Shown here piece after piece: positions 26,882-34,859 of a stretch of DNA of 64,000 nucleotides. This DNA is from Lachnospiraceae bacterium (lineage in GTDB: Bacteria > Bacillota > Clostridia > Lachnospirales > Lachnospiraceae). The position numbers and the translations under genes were made by a program. The stretch's first letter is position 1, and every line of letters starts with the position of its first letter. The notes below the pieces were generated by a model. It did not search any database and had not been told where the DNA came from. It worked only from the letters and a program-made list of their open reading frames with translations. The stretch spans positions 1 to 64,000 of the forward strand of contig CAJTCE010000015.1 of assembly GCA_910574745.1 (NCBI GenBank), in the 5' to 3' direction.

Positions 26882-26932
26882 AAAACAGCCTTTAGAGTTT
26901 TGTGCGGTTAGCTCTAAAGGCCCTTTTTCTTT
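26882..26932 (+). terminator. Rho-independent terminator (copy 1 of a duplicated hairpin)
   Basis: A perfect 10-bp stem, GCCTTTAGAG at 26888-26897 with CTCTAAAGGC at 26912-26921, a 14-base loop and a CCTTTTTCTTT tail. It ends the operon at 26739. The surrounding gap (26740-27055) otherwise contains only the promoter described next. Confidence 0.88.
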
Positions 26933-27013
26933 ACAACCAGGTCAGATAATTAAACTGCGGTCTAAAATATAAAGAAAAATGTCATGGTGTAGGATGAAAG
27001 AATAAGGAGGTTA

Positions 27014-27022
27014 TGTTATACT
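27014..27022 (+). promoter_or_regulatory. Extended -10 promoter of the HipA-like unit
   Basis: TGTTATACT (TG-n-TATACT) lies 34 bases before ATG 27056; a -35 element is not evident. It stands downstream of terminator copy 1, so the kinase pair has an independent promoter. Confidence 0.4.
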
Positions 27023-27055
27023 GACTGTAAAGATTATGGAATTGAGGTAACGGGG

Positions 27056-27982
27056 ATGGAAATGGCAGATTTTAATAGATACGAGCAGAACCAAAGAATG
27101 TATGGAGGAACTGCGGGGAGAAAAATGGGTATATCTTACAAGGGAAAGAATTATATCCTTAAATTTCCCGGAAATTTAAGAGAGCAGGGAATGAAAAATA
27201 TCCGGCTCAGCTATTCTAACAGTCCGGTGTGCGAGTATATTGGCTCTCAGGTTTATCGGATACTTGGTTTTCATGTACATGAAACCATACTTGGTACCCG
27301 GAGCGGGAAAACGGTTGTTGCATGTGAGGACTTTTTAAAAGATGAGGAAAAACTTTATGAGTTTGATAAAATTAAGGTAACATTTGAGCCCCATTTTTTG
27401 GATTCAAGCGGAAATGAGACAAATGGAGTAGGAGTAGATTTGTATGAAATCCTTATGACGATACAGGAACATCCGTTTTTAAAGGATGTGTCAGGTATTA
27501 AGGAACATTTTTGGAATATGTTTGTAGTGGATGCTTTGCTGGGAAACCCTGATAGAAATAATAGTAATTGGGGGATTGTTGTAAATTCTGATGGAGATAA
27601 GCGCATTTCTCCTGTTTATGATAATGGGAATTGCTTAAATTGCAAATGGGATGAGGAAAAGATGCAAGAGGTGCTTTCGGATGAAAGAAAAATGGAGACG
27701 GAAAGTTATAAAGGCCGCAGGTGTATTTTCGAATTGGAAGGGAAAAAGATAAATCCATATCATGTTATGGAGAGTATGAAATACCCGGAGTGTACTCAGG
27801 CTGTGGAAAGGCTTGTTCCTATATTAAAAACCTCCTTTTCTAAAATTAACAGTTTAATATGGGACATTCCTGTCTTGACAGAAATACAGAAGAAGTTTTA
27901 TTGTGCAGTTATGGAATGCAGGTATGATAAAGTGTTTGTTCCGCTTTATAATAAAATCGCTTGTGGAGATAATGTATGTTAA
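27056..27982 (+). CDS. HipA/CtkA-like serine/threonine kinase
   Basis: 308 residues. GISYKGKNYILKFPG (K36) is the N-lobe ATP-binding lysine strand; DALLGNPDRNNSNWGIV (D166, N171) is the HipA-type catalytic loop and ISPVYDNGN (D189) the metal-binding aspartate. It lacks the N-terminal subdomain of full HipA (~440 residues) and matches the shorter CtkA-like group in length. HipA kinases phosphorylate host proteins such as GltX and induce dormancy; HipA-like pairs act as toxin-antitoxin or phage-response modules. GAGG eight bases upstream supports this start. A small acidic partner follows 35 bases downstream and the pair is bracketed by two similar terminators. Confidence 0.8.
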   Translation: MEMADFNRYEQNQRMYGGTAGRKMGISYKGKNYILKFPGNLREQGMKNIRLSYSNSPVCEYIGSQVYRILGFHVHETILGTRSGKTVVACEDFLKDEEKLYEFDKIKVTFEPHFLDSSGNETNGVGVDLYEILMTIQEHPFLKDVSGIKEHFWNMFVVDALLGNPDRNNSNWGIVVNSDGDKRISPVYDNGNCLNCKWDEEKMQEVLSDERKMETESYKGRRCIFELEGKKINPYHVMESMKYPECTQAVERLVPILKTSFSKINSLIWDIPVLTEIQKKFYCAVMECRYDKVFVPLYNKIACGDNVC

Positions 27983-28017
27983 GCTGAAAATACTCAGGAA
28001 AGAAAGGGGGAGATAAG

Positions 28018-28233
28018 ATGTATAACGATAGTACAATTGTCCTTCCTGATAACCTCCCAAATGGATTGCAGAATGATTTTAAAGAATTACAGGAATATTA
28101 TGATGCAGGTGACTGGCTTCAGTTTGATTTGTTTTTTGAAGCGGTGGAAGCAAGTGTGAAGGCATATTATCTTTCGGGAAAAATTAGCAGGGAGGAAATG
28201 AATATGATTTTTAAAAAATATGGAGTTGCATAA
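28018..28233 (+). CDS. Small acidic partner of the HipA-like kinase
   Basis: 71 residues, acidic, mainly helical (NGLQNDFKELQEYYDAGDW, then LFFEAVEASVKAYYL), with a very strong AAAGGGGGAG ribosome site. No DNA-binding helix-turn-helix of the HipB kind is visible. Its position after the kinase and its stronger ribosome site are consistent with an antitoxin or substrate-specificity partner, but no family is recognised. Confidence 0.75.
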   Translation: MYNDSTIVLPDNLPNGLQNDFKELQEYYDAGDWLQFDLFFEAVEASVKAYYLSGKISREEMNMIFKKYGVA

Positions 28234-28264
28234 TGAATAAACTTGGTATATGAAAAGCAAAGAA

Positions 28265-28310
28265 AAAACAGCCTTTAGAGCTCTATGCGGTCAGCTCGAA
28301 AGGCGTTTTT
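28265..28310. terminator. Bidirectional terminator (copy 2 of the duplicated hairpin)
   Basis: GCCTTTAGAGC (28271-28281) pairs with GCTCGAAAGGC (28294-28304) with one mismatch; T-rich tails occur on both strands. It separates the kinase pair from the convergent rmd gene. The whole 50-base element is closely similar to the hairpin at 26882. Confidence 0.85.
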
Positions 28311-28330
28311 ATGCTTATAGTACTATTCAA

Positions 28331-29308
28331 TTACTCATTGGAAACCGTTTCCATTTCCGCTACCATATCCCTTAAGGTATCCTCCAAAGAGATTTCCGGT
28401 TTCCAGTTAAGCTCTTTTGCTATTTTGTCGTTTGAACCAATGATGATGCGGTTGTCATCAGGACGGACAAACTCGGGATTAACCTTAGTTCTGATATCGG
28501 TTTCTGTTATGGTCCCCACAATTTCTATGATATCTGACAAAGGAATGCCCTTACCGGAACAGATATTGTAGATTTCTCCGGGGGTTCCTTCGGTAAGAAG
28601 GAGATAATAAGCCCTGACTACATCTCTTACATCTACAAAATCCCTGATGATCGTAGTATCGCCTGTTTCAATAATGCCGGCTTTGGCCCCGCTGTCCTTG
28701 ATGTTTAAAATCCTTCTGATAAAGCTGGGAACTACAAAGCGTTCATCCTGCCAGGGACCTATATGATTAAAGGAACGGGTCAGGATAATATTAAGATGAT
28801 AATGATCCACAAAAACCTTGGACAACATTTCCTGGGACACCCGGGCTACCGCATAAGGACTGACCGGCGTTAAATGCATATCCTCCCTGAGAGGGAGCTG
28901 CTCCTTTGAAACATTGCCGTATTCTTCGGAAGAGCCGATGGACAAAACGCGGGATGCCATGCCGGCTTCCTTTAATGCGCTTGTAAGGTTTAAGAAAATA
29001 TTGGTATTGTTTACAAAGCAGTCTTCCGGATGCTGCCAGCTGTAGGCAACGCTGCTGAAGGAAGCCAGATGCAGAATATAATCCGGGACAAATTCCGTCA
29101 GGACGGTTTTTAATTCATCGCTGTTTAATAAATTGACTTTTTTAAACCGGATATTGATTTTATCCGCATATATGGAACAATCAAAGGCGGGCTCTTTAAT
29201 ATCGATGCCGCAGACTTCAAAAGATTCCGGACGTTCGTATAGATATTGCAGAAAATGTCTGCCTACAAAACCGGAAAAACCGGTAATCAAAAATTTTTTG
29301 CTATTCAT
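28331..29308 (-). CDS. rmd: GDP-6-deoxy-D-lyxo-4-hexulose reductase (GDP-D-rhamnose forming)
   Basis: 325 residues from ATG 29308, which is preceded by GAGAGG at eight bases; an in-frame ATG 24 bases upstream is less well placed. LITGFSGFVGRHF is the Rossmann loop, SIGSSEEYG the active-site strand, and SPYAVARVSQE the catalytic region, in which arginine replaces the usual lysine of YxxxK. The tail RPDDNRIIIGSNDKI with NWKPEISLEDTL is typical of Rmd-type reductases. It reduces the 4-keto product of GMD, encoded divergently at 29530. The two share an intergenic inverted repeat with both promoters, which supports joint GDP-D-rhamnose synthesis. GDP-4-keto reductases giving other 6-deoxyhexoses are the alternative. 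Confidence 0.82.
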   Translation of the reverse strand: MNSKKFLITGFSGFVGRHFLQYLYERPESFEVCGIDIKEPAFDCSIYADKINIRFKKVNLLNSDELKTVLTEFVPDYILHLASFSSVAYSWQHPEDCFVNNTNIFLNLTSALKEAGMASRVLSIGSSEEYGNVSKEQLPLREDMHLTPVSPYAVARVSQEMLSKVFVDHYHLNIILTRSFNHIGPWQDERFVVPSFIRRILNIKDSGAKAGIIETGDTTIIRDFVDVRDVVRAYYLLLTEGTPGEIYNICSGKGIPLSDIIEIVGTITETDIRTKVNPEFVRPDDNRIIIGSNDKIAKELNWKPEISLEDTLRDMVAEMETVSNE

Positions 29309-29355
29309 GTATTTTTCCTCTCTTACATGCAAAATGCAATAAACACTATCATTTT

Positions 29356-29361
29356 ATTATA
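29356..29361 (-). promoter_or_regulatory. -10 box of rmd in the left arm
   Basis: TATAAT on the minus strand, 48 bases before ATG 29308. No good -35 hexamer stands 16-18 bases away, which suggests activator-dependent transcription through the repeat. Confidence 0.5.
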
Positions 29362-29479
29362 GAACCTTGAATAAATCAAGTGCATGAACATAAAGCGGGT
29401 CTTAAAATTATCTTAAAATAACGTGGAAATCCATGGCGATGGAAGAAGTTTCCTGAAAGCCTTGATTTATTTTAGGTTC

Positions 29480-29485
29480 TATAAT
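29480..29485 (+). promoter_or_regulatory. -10 box of gmd in the right arm
   Basis: TATAAT on the plus strand, 45 bases before the gmd start, mirror image of the rmd box. The nearest TTGATT is only 12 bases away, too close for a normal -35. Confidence 0.5.
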
Positions 29486-29529
29486 AAAATTATCACAGTT
29501 GTTTATACTGTATATTATGGAGGAAATAA

Positions 29530-30567
29530 GTGAGAATGAAAAATGCGTTGATTACAGGAATTAATGGTCAGGACGGCTCGTATCTGGCGGAATTGTTGTT
29601 GGAAAAAGGATACAATGTATATGGTATCATGAGACGTAAGTCCGTTGTGGATTACGGCAATGTAGAGCACATTAAAGATAAAATCAAATTTATATATGCG
29701 GATATGACAGATGTGGTATCTTTGGTAAATGCCATGAAGGTTTCCGATGCGGATGAGGTATACAATCTGGCGGCACAGTCCTTTGTGGCTACGTCATGGG
29801 AGCAGCCGCTGGCAACGGCACAGATTGATGCATTAGGCGTTACCAATATGTTAGAGGCAATCCGTATGGTAAAGCCCTCCTGTAAATTTTATCAGGCGTC
29901 CACTTCCGAGATGTTCGGTTTAGTGCAGGAGATTCCCCAGAAGGAGACCACGCCTTTTTATCCCAGAAGCCCTTACGGCGTTGCGAAGGTATACGGACAT
30001 TGGATTACCAAAAACTACAGGGAAAGCTATGATATGTTTGCCTGCAGCGGAATCCTTTTCAACCATGAATCCGAGAGAAGAGGAAAAGAATTCGTTACCC
30101 GTAAGATTACCGATGCGGTGGCAAGGATCAAGTTAGGCGTACAGGATCATGTAGAGCTGGGCAATTTAAGCTCAAAGCGTGACTGGGGCCATTCCAAGGA
30201 TTATGTTTACGCTATGTGGCTGATGCTGCAGCAGGATACTGCTGATGATTATGTAGTGGCAACAGGAGAGACAAGAACCGTAAGGGAATTTGTAGAAACA
30301 GCTTTTGCCAAAGCGGGAATTGAAGTGGAATTTTCCGGCGAAGGCATGAATGAAATCGGAACGGATAAGGCGACCGGTAAGGTGGTAGTAAAGGTTAATC
30401 CCGACTTCTTCCGTCCCGCAGAGGTGGACATCCTCATCGGGGATCCTACAAAGGCGGATACCGTGTTAGGCTGGGAAAGACAGATTAAGTTTGACGAGCT
30501 GGTTGAACGTATGGTAAAAAATGATTTGGAATTAGTGGAAAAAGAAATCGCTTACAACAACCTGTAG
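29530..30567 (+). CDS. gmd: GDP-mannose 4,6-dehydratase
   Basis: 345 residues from a GTG start with GGAGG six bases upstream (an ATG two codons later is the alternative). ITGINGQDGSYLAELLL is the NADP-binding loop specific to GMD, followed by YNLAAQSFVATSWEQP, ASTSEMFG (catalytic T and E) and RSPYGVAKVYGHW (catalytic Y-x-x-x-K), and GILFNHESERRGKEFVTRK. It forms GDP-4-keto-6-deoxymannose, the substrate of the divergent Rmd. A strong terminator follows within 35 bases, so it is monocistronic. Confidence 0.96.
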   Translation: MRMKNALITGINGQDGSYLAELLLEKGYNVYGIMRRKSVVDYGNVEHIKDKIKFIYADMTDVVSLVNAMKVSDADEVYNLAAQSFVATSWEQPLATAQIDALGVTNMLEAIRMVKPSCKFYQASTSEMFGLVQEIPQKETTPFYPRSPYGVAKVYGHWITKNYRESYDMFACSGILFNHESERRGKEFVTRKITDAVARIKLGVQDHVELGNLSSKRDWGHSKDYVYAMWLMLQQDTADDYVVATGETRTVREFVETAFAKAGIEVEFSGEGMNEIGTDKATGKVVVKVNPDFFRPAEVDILIGDPTKADTVLGWERQIKFDELVERMVKNDLELVEKEIAYNNL

Positions 30568-30598
30568 GCTATGATTGCAAAGGACTGTTGAATGGATC

Positions 30599-30642
30599 AT
30601 ATGCATATATATCGCAGTTTGGATATATATGCATATTTTTCT
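30599..30642 (+). terminator. Rho-independent terminator after gmd
   Basis: A perfect 15-bp AT-rich stem, 30599-30613 with 30622-30636, an 8-base loop and a TTTTTCTT tail. It ends gmd transcription. Confidence 0.85.
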
Positions 30643-30745
30643 TGATTGGGCAGTTTACTCCGGTAAGGGGAATACTTCTTCATGCACCTATGGAAGGCGG
30701 AACGGATAGGGGTAACCGGAACTACGGTAGGACAAAGGTGGATTT

Positions 30746-31747
30746 ATGACAGCTGCGAACTTTATTTTAAGCCTTTTTTGTATATTTGAAATCATCTGTG
30801 TACCGGCGATTTTTCTTCACGCAGGGCTTTTGGGCCTGATAGCGCTTTTTCTGCTTTTGCTGGCTGTATTTGTGTTTGTGCTTTGGAAAATGAAAAGGCT
30901 GCCCCGGCAGGGAAATGGCAAAGAGCAGAAGAGAGAGGGCGTAACCGGAAAGAAGATAAGCGCTTTGGGAGAAAAATTGCGGGTTCTGTGCATCCTTAGC
31001 ATTCTGTTCCAGCTTGCTTTAGTAGTTTTTTACAGACATACGGATGATGACGACGCGTGGTATTTAGGCCTTGCGGTTTCCGCTTATGAGACGGGGGAAA
31101 TGTTTGCCTACTCCCCTTATACGGGAGATGCCATGGAATTATCAGACGGAGGGGATTACGTACTTTCGCCCCTTCCGATTTTGTGGGCGGCGCTGGGAAA
31201 GCTGTTTCACATTCATCCCACTATTCTGGCCCATGCCATTGTGCCTGTATTTATGCTCTTGTGGGCTTATTACGTTTACTGGCTGTTAGGCAAACGGTTA
31301 TTTGGAGGAAAAAACGAAAGCGCAGGGGCGTATGCCTTCTGGCTGTTTATGAATGTTTTGAATCTTTTCGGATTCTATTCCACAAGGACAAGCGGCACTT
31401 TTCTTTTATTTAGAAGCTGGCAGGGGAAAGCGGTATTCTGCGCTATTTTAGTACCTTGTCTGTTTTATTATTTTTTAGGACTTTTGAAAAGCCAGAGCCA
31501 GAGAGAAAGGGAACTGACTGAGAATGAAGCGCTCATAAATGAAAAACAGGAGTTGTCAGGAATTTATCTGACCATGGGCGCAGGATGCCTGGCGTCTTTT
31601 TCGGCGGCGTCTTTAATGCCTTTGCTTTTGTTTGCCATGGCTTTGACTTACGCCATAGCAACGCGTTCTGTCAAGATTCCTCTTAAAATGTGCGGGGCTG
31701 CCATACCGAATGTGATTCTGGCGGGGATTTATGTACTTTTTCTGTAA
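30746..31747 (+). pseudogene. N-terminal part of a broken multi-pass membrane protein (DUF6077-like)
   Basis: 333 residues, eight or so membrane helices, and an acidic loop HTDDDDAWYLGL followed by FAYSPYTGDAMEL. The FxxSPYTG stretch recurs in the intact 482-residue protein at 39026, so the two are related. The frame stops at 31745 inside a hydrophobic segment (GIYVLFL), well short of its relative. The next frame (31849-32601) supplies a plausible continuation in a different phase, with stops between. I read this as the first half of a decayed gene; a functional short form is possible. Confidence 0.55.
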
Positions 31748-31848
31748 AATGCGCAATTTGTCATTTATGGATTTGATAAGTGCAGCGGAGTAATAAAACC
31801 GAAATCAATGTAGAGATAAGTCATACAGTAAAACAGGGATAATATGAT

Positions 31849-32601
31849 ATGAATTACATTACCAATCTTTTTAAACTTTATGCAGGAAACGGCGTTCTCA
31901 TGTGCTTGTATCTGGCCGCATGGGGCATTATTGCAGTTTTAGAAAAGAAAAAAGAGAATCAAACAGCCTTTGCTTTCAGCGCATGGTATCTGCCTCTCGT
32001 AATTGTGAATCCCCTTGTGGGAATGATTTTGGAACGGTTAAATATGCTGCCAGAAAGAATTGTGCGTATTTATTGGCTCCTGCCGGTATTCTTTTTAATA
32101 GCTTATGGAGGAGCGCTTCTGGTTCAAGGGGCGGAGCAAAGGTTCAGAATGGGAACTTTGGCTGCGGCTGTTATTGTAATGGGCCTGGTCTTTGCCGGGA
32201 ATCCTATTGTAACGAGAGAAAATTTTGTAAAGGCGGAAAATATTTATAAGCTGCCGGACGGCGTGATCCAGATTGTGGATATGATAAACGAAGACGCCGG
32301 AAGTGGCGGGGGAGAACGAAGGGCGGCGATGCCCTTGGGCCTGTCCACCTATGCAAGGCAGTATGACGGAACCCTTCCCATGCTTTACGGAAGATACCCG
32401 GAGGACGACAAGGCTACGGAAGTATACGAAATGATGCAGTGGCCAAGCGTGCCTGTGGGACAGGTAAGAGAAAGGGCAAAGGAGGAAGGCTGCCGCTATC
32501 TGGTGCTGGATGAGACAAAGGAATGGACGGATATGCCGGGGGAAGACCTGCTGGAATTTGTAGGAAGCTATGGCAGCTATTGCCTGTATCGGTTAAATTA
32601 G
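31849..32601 (+). pseudogene. C-terminal part of the broken membrane protein
   Basis: 250 residues with about four helices and a soluble ~100-residue tail that ends in a strand-rich RYLVLDETKEW / YGSYCLYRLN segment, comparable with the LIVAYKEGEE / ASYMVYEAVP end of the protein at 39026. Upstream of its ATG the same frame runs back to about 31780 with one stop (31840-31842), and no good ribosome site precedes ATG 31849. This supports a remnant of the same gene as 30746-31747 rather than an independent protein. Confidence 0.5.
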
Positions 32602-32608
32602 GTATAAT
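32580..32608 (+). promoter_or_regulatory. Candidate promoter of the wzm-wzt operon
   Basis: TTGCCT at 32580-32585, a 17-base spacer and TATAAT at 32603-32608, about 57 bases before the wzm start. It overlaps the end of the broken membrane gene. Confidence 0.5.
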
Positions 32609-32665
32609 AATACAGTTAAGGTTTTTTGGCGAAAATATAGGAAGAAAGTATAGAGAGAAAAAAGA

Positions 32666-33469
32666 ATGGAATTGATACGAGATCTTTATCGGAACAAACG
32701 TCTGATATTGAAGCTTTCCAAAAATGATTTTAAAACCAGATTTGCAGGCTCTTATCTGGGAATTATCTGGGCCTTTATTCAGCCGGTGGTAACGGTGGTG
32801 GTATACTGGTTTGTATTTGAAAAAGGATTAAAAGTAGGAAATACGGTTACAAAGGACGGACTTGCCGTTCCCTTTGTGCTTTGGCTGACCTCCGGTCTGG
32901 TTCCCTGGTTTTTCTTTTCGGAGGCTCTTAATAACGGAACCAATGCTTTGATCGAATATAAGTATCTGGTGCAGAAGGTTGTGTTTAATATATCGGTACT
33001 GCCGGTTATTAAAATATTATCCGCATTATATGTGCATGTTTTTTTTGTGGCTTTTACGGTTGTTTTATTTGCCTGCTACGGGAATTTCCCGGATTTGTAC
33101 ATGCTGCAGATTGTTTATTATTCCTTCTGTATGTTTGTGCTGGTGCTGGCGTTATGCTACTTTACCAGCGCTGTTGTGGTGTTTTTCAAGGATCTGACCC
33201 AGATTATCAACATTATTTTGCAGGTGGGTATGTGGGCGACGCCTATTATGTGGCAGTTGGGGATCGTAGATGCAAAATGGCAGTTTTTCTTTAAGCTGAA
33301 TCCTATTTATTATATTGTAAACGGATACAGGGAGGCTTTTATCGACAAGGTGTGGTTCTTTGAGGAATGGAAGCTGACGCTGTATTTCTGGATAGTTGTG
33401 GCGGCTCTGTTTGCCTTTGGCAGCTTTGTGTTTAAGAGGCTGAAGGTTCATTTTGCGGATGTGTTATAG
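32666..33469 (+). CDS. wzm: ABC-2 type polysaccharide export permease
   Basis: 267 residues with six membrane helices and the N-terminal amphipathic segment LKLSKNDFKTRFAGSYLGII, the hallmark of Wzm/TagG/RfbD permeases. The pattern IWAFIQPVVTVVVYW follows directly. It forms the membrane channel that moves a complete lipid-linked polymer outward. The ATPase gene follows after nine bases. Its presence shows that at least one polymer here is completed in the cytoplasm, unlike the Wzx-type units of the left part of the window. Confidence 0.95.
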   Translation: MELIRDLYRNKRLILKLSKNDFKTRFAGSYLGIIWAFIQPVVTVVVYWFVFEKGLKVGNTVTKDGLAVPFVLWLTSGLVPWFFFSEALNNGTNALIEYKYLVQKVVFNISVLPVIKILSALYVHVFFVAFTVVLFACYGNFPDLYMLQIVYYSFCMFVLVLALCYFTSAVVVFFKDLTQIINIILQVGMWATPIMWQLGIVDAKWQFFFKLNPIYYIVNGYREAFIDKVWFFEEWKLTLYFWIVVAALFAFGSFVFKRLKVHFADVL

Positions 33470-33478
33470 GAGGAAGCC

Positions 33479-34765
33479 ATGAGTGAGAATATAGCGATTT
33501 CAGTAGAAAACATCAGTAAGATTTATAAATTATACGATAAGCCTTCGGACAGGATGAAGGAAGCACTGGGCTTAAAAAAGGTTCCGGTAAAGGAGCATTT
33601 TGCACTGGATGATGTGTCCTTTCAGGTGGAGAGAGGAGAAACTGTGGGCATTATCGGTACCAACGGCTCCGGCAAGTCCACCGTTTTAAAAATTATTACC
33701 GGAGTGTTAAATCCCACGAAAGGAAGCGTGAAAATCGACGGGCGTATTTCCGCATTGTTAGAGCTTGGCGCAGGCTTTAATATGGAATATACGGGAATTG
33801 AAAACGTCTATTTAAACGGCACCATGATGGGCTTTTCCAATGAAGAAATCGAGGCGAAAATGGACGATATACTGAACTTCGCGGATATCGGGGAGTTTGT
33901 CCACCAGCCCGTTAAAACCTATTCAAGCGGTATGTTTGTACGGCTTGCATTTGCCGTTGCCATCAACATTGAGCCGGAAATCCTCATTGTGGATGAGGCT
34001 TTGTCGGTAGGGGACGTATTTTTTCAGTCCAAATGCTACCACAAATTTGAAGAATTCAAGCGTATGGGAAAGACCATACTTTTTGTAAGCCACGATTTGA
34101 GCAGCATCAGTAAGTATTGCGACAGGGTAGTGCTTTTAGATAAAGGGCATAAGCGTGCGGAAGGCGCGCCCAAGCAGATTGTGGATATGTATAAAAAACT
34201 CCTTGTGAACCAGTTAAAGGGCGAGGATGCGCCGGATACCATTGCTTCCGATAAACTGGAAGGGGACAATGGGGGAGAAAATGCAGAAGGGGAGACATGG
34301 AAGGCTTCCTTAGTGCTGAATCCCGAAATTGTAGAATACGGGGAAAAGCAGGCGGAAATCATAGATTTTGCCATTTTGGATAAGGAAGGTCAGATTACCA
34401 ATGCGGTGGAAAAGGGAGATATGTGTAAAATTAAAATGAAGGTCCGCACCAACAGGGAAGTGGAGAACCCGATCTTTGCCTTTACCATCAAAAATCTTCA
34501 GGGAACGGAAATAACAGGCACCAACTCTTACTTTGAAGGACAGGAAATCGGAGATTTACCGGCGGGAGTGGAAAAGGAAATTACCTTTGAGCAGGAAATG
34601 AATTTACAGGGCGGCGAATATCTGCTGTCTCTGGGGTGTACAGGCTATATACAGGGAGAATTCCATGTATACCACAGATTGTACGATGTATGCAATCTGA
34701 CAGTGGTTTCTTACAAGAATACAGTGGGATTTTATGATATGAATTCCAAAGTTACGATTGAATAG
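33479..34765 (+). CDS. wzt: ABC polysaccharide export ATPase with C-terminal carbohydrate-binding domain
   Basis: 428 residues. ATPase domain 1-~245: Walker A GTNGSGKST (60-68), signature YSSGM, Walker B ILIVDEALSVGD and the H-loop FVSHD. After a linker rich in acidic residues, residues ~280-428 form a beta-sandwich like the Wzt C-terminal domain, which in E. coli O9a recognises the modified chain end. TagH-type ATPases of teichoic acid export differ in this region. The methyltransferase gene follows 94 bases later, in keeping with an end-recognition mechanism. Confidence 0.93.
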   Translation: MSENIAISVENISKIYKLYDKPSDRMKEALGLKKVPVKEHFALDDVSFQVERGETVGIIGTNGSGKSTVLKIITGVLNPTKGSVKIDGRISALLELGAGFNMEYTGIENVYLNGTMMGFSNEEIEAKMDDILNFADIGEFVHQPVKTYSSGMFVRLAFAVAINIEPEILIVDEALSVGDVFFQSKCYHKFEEFKRMGKTILFVSHDLSSISKYCDRVVLLDKGHKRAEGAPKQIVDMYKKLLVNQLKGEDAPDTIASDKLEGDNGGENAEGETWKASLVLNPEIVEYGEKQAEIIDFAILDKEGQITNAVEKGDMCKIKMKVRTNREVENPIFAFTIKNLQGTEITGTNSYFEGQEIGDLPAGVEKEITFEQEMNLQGGEYLLSLGCTGYIQGEFHVYHRLYDVCNLTVVSYKNTVGFYDMNSKVTIE

Positions 34766-34859
34766 TTTTTTGACATAAATCATCTTTGACTTAAGGTGCG
34801 AACAATACGGTAAATATGATGTAAATAGCAAAGCATAAATCATACAGGAGGAAGTTTGA

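Larger units (their letters stand above)
29351..29490. repeat. 30-bp inverted repeat spanning the rmd/gmd divergent promoters
   Basis: Arms 29351-29380 and 29461-29490 are reverse complements at 28 of 30 positions, separated by 80 bases. Each arm contains an outward-pointing TATAAT. The element is centred between the two divergent starts. Confidence 0.9.

Noticed and set aside
29351-29490. Interpretation as an invertible promoter (inverton)
   Set aside because: Both -10 boxes lie inside the symmetric arms, so inversion of the core would leave each gene with the same promoter; regulation by symmetry seems likelier. Core inversion could still move an activator site.
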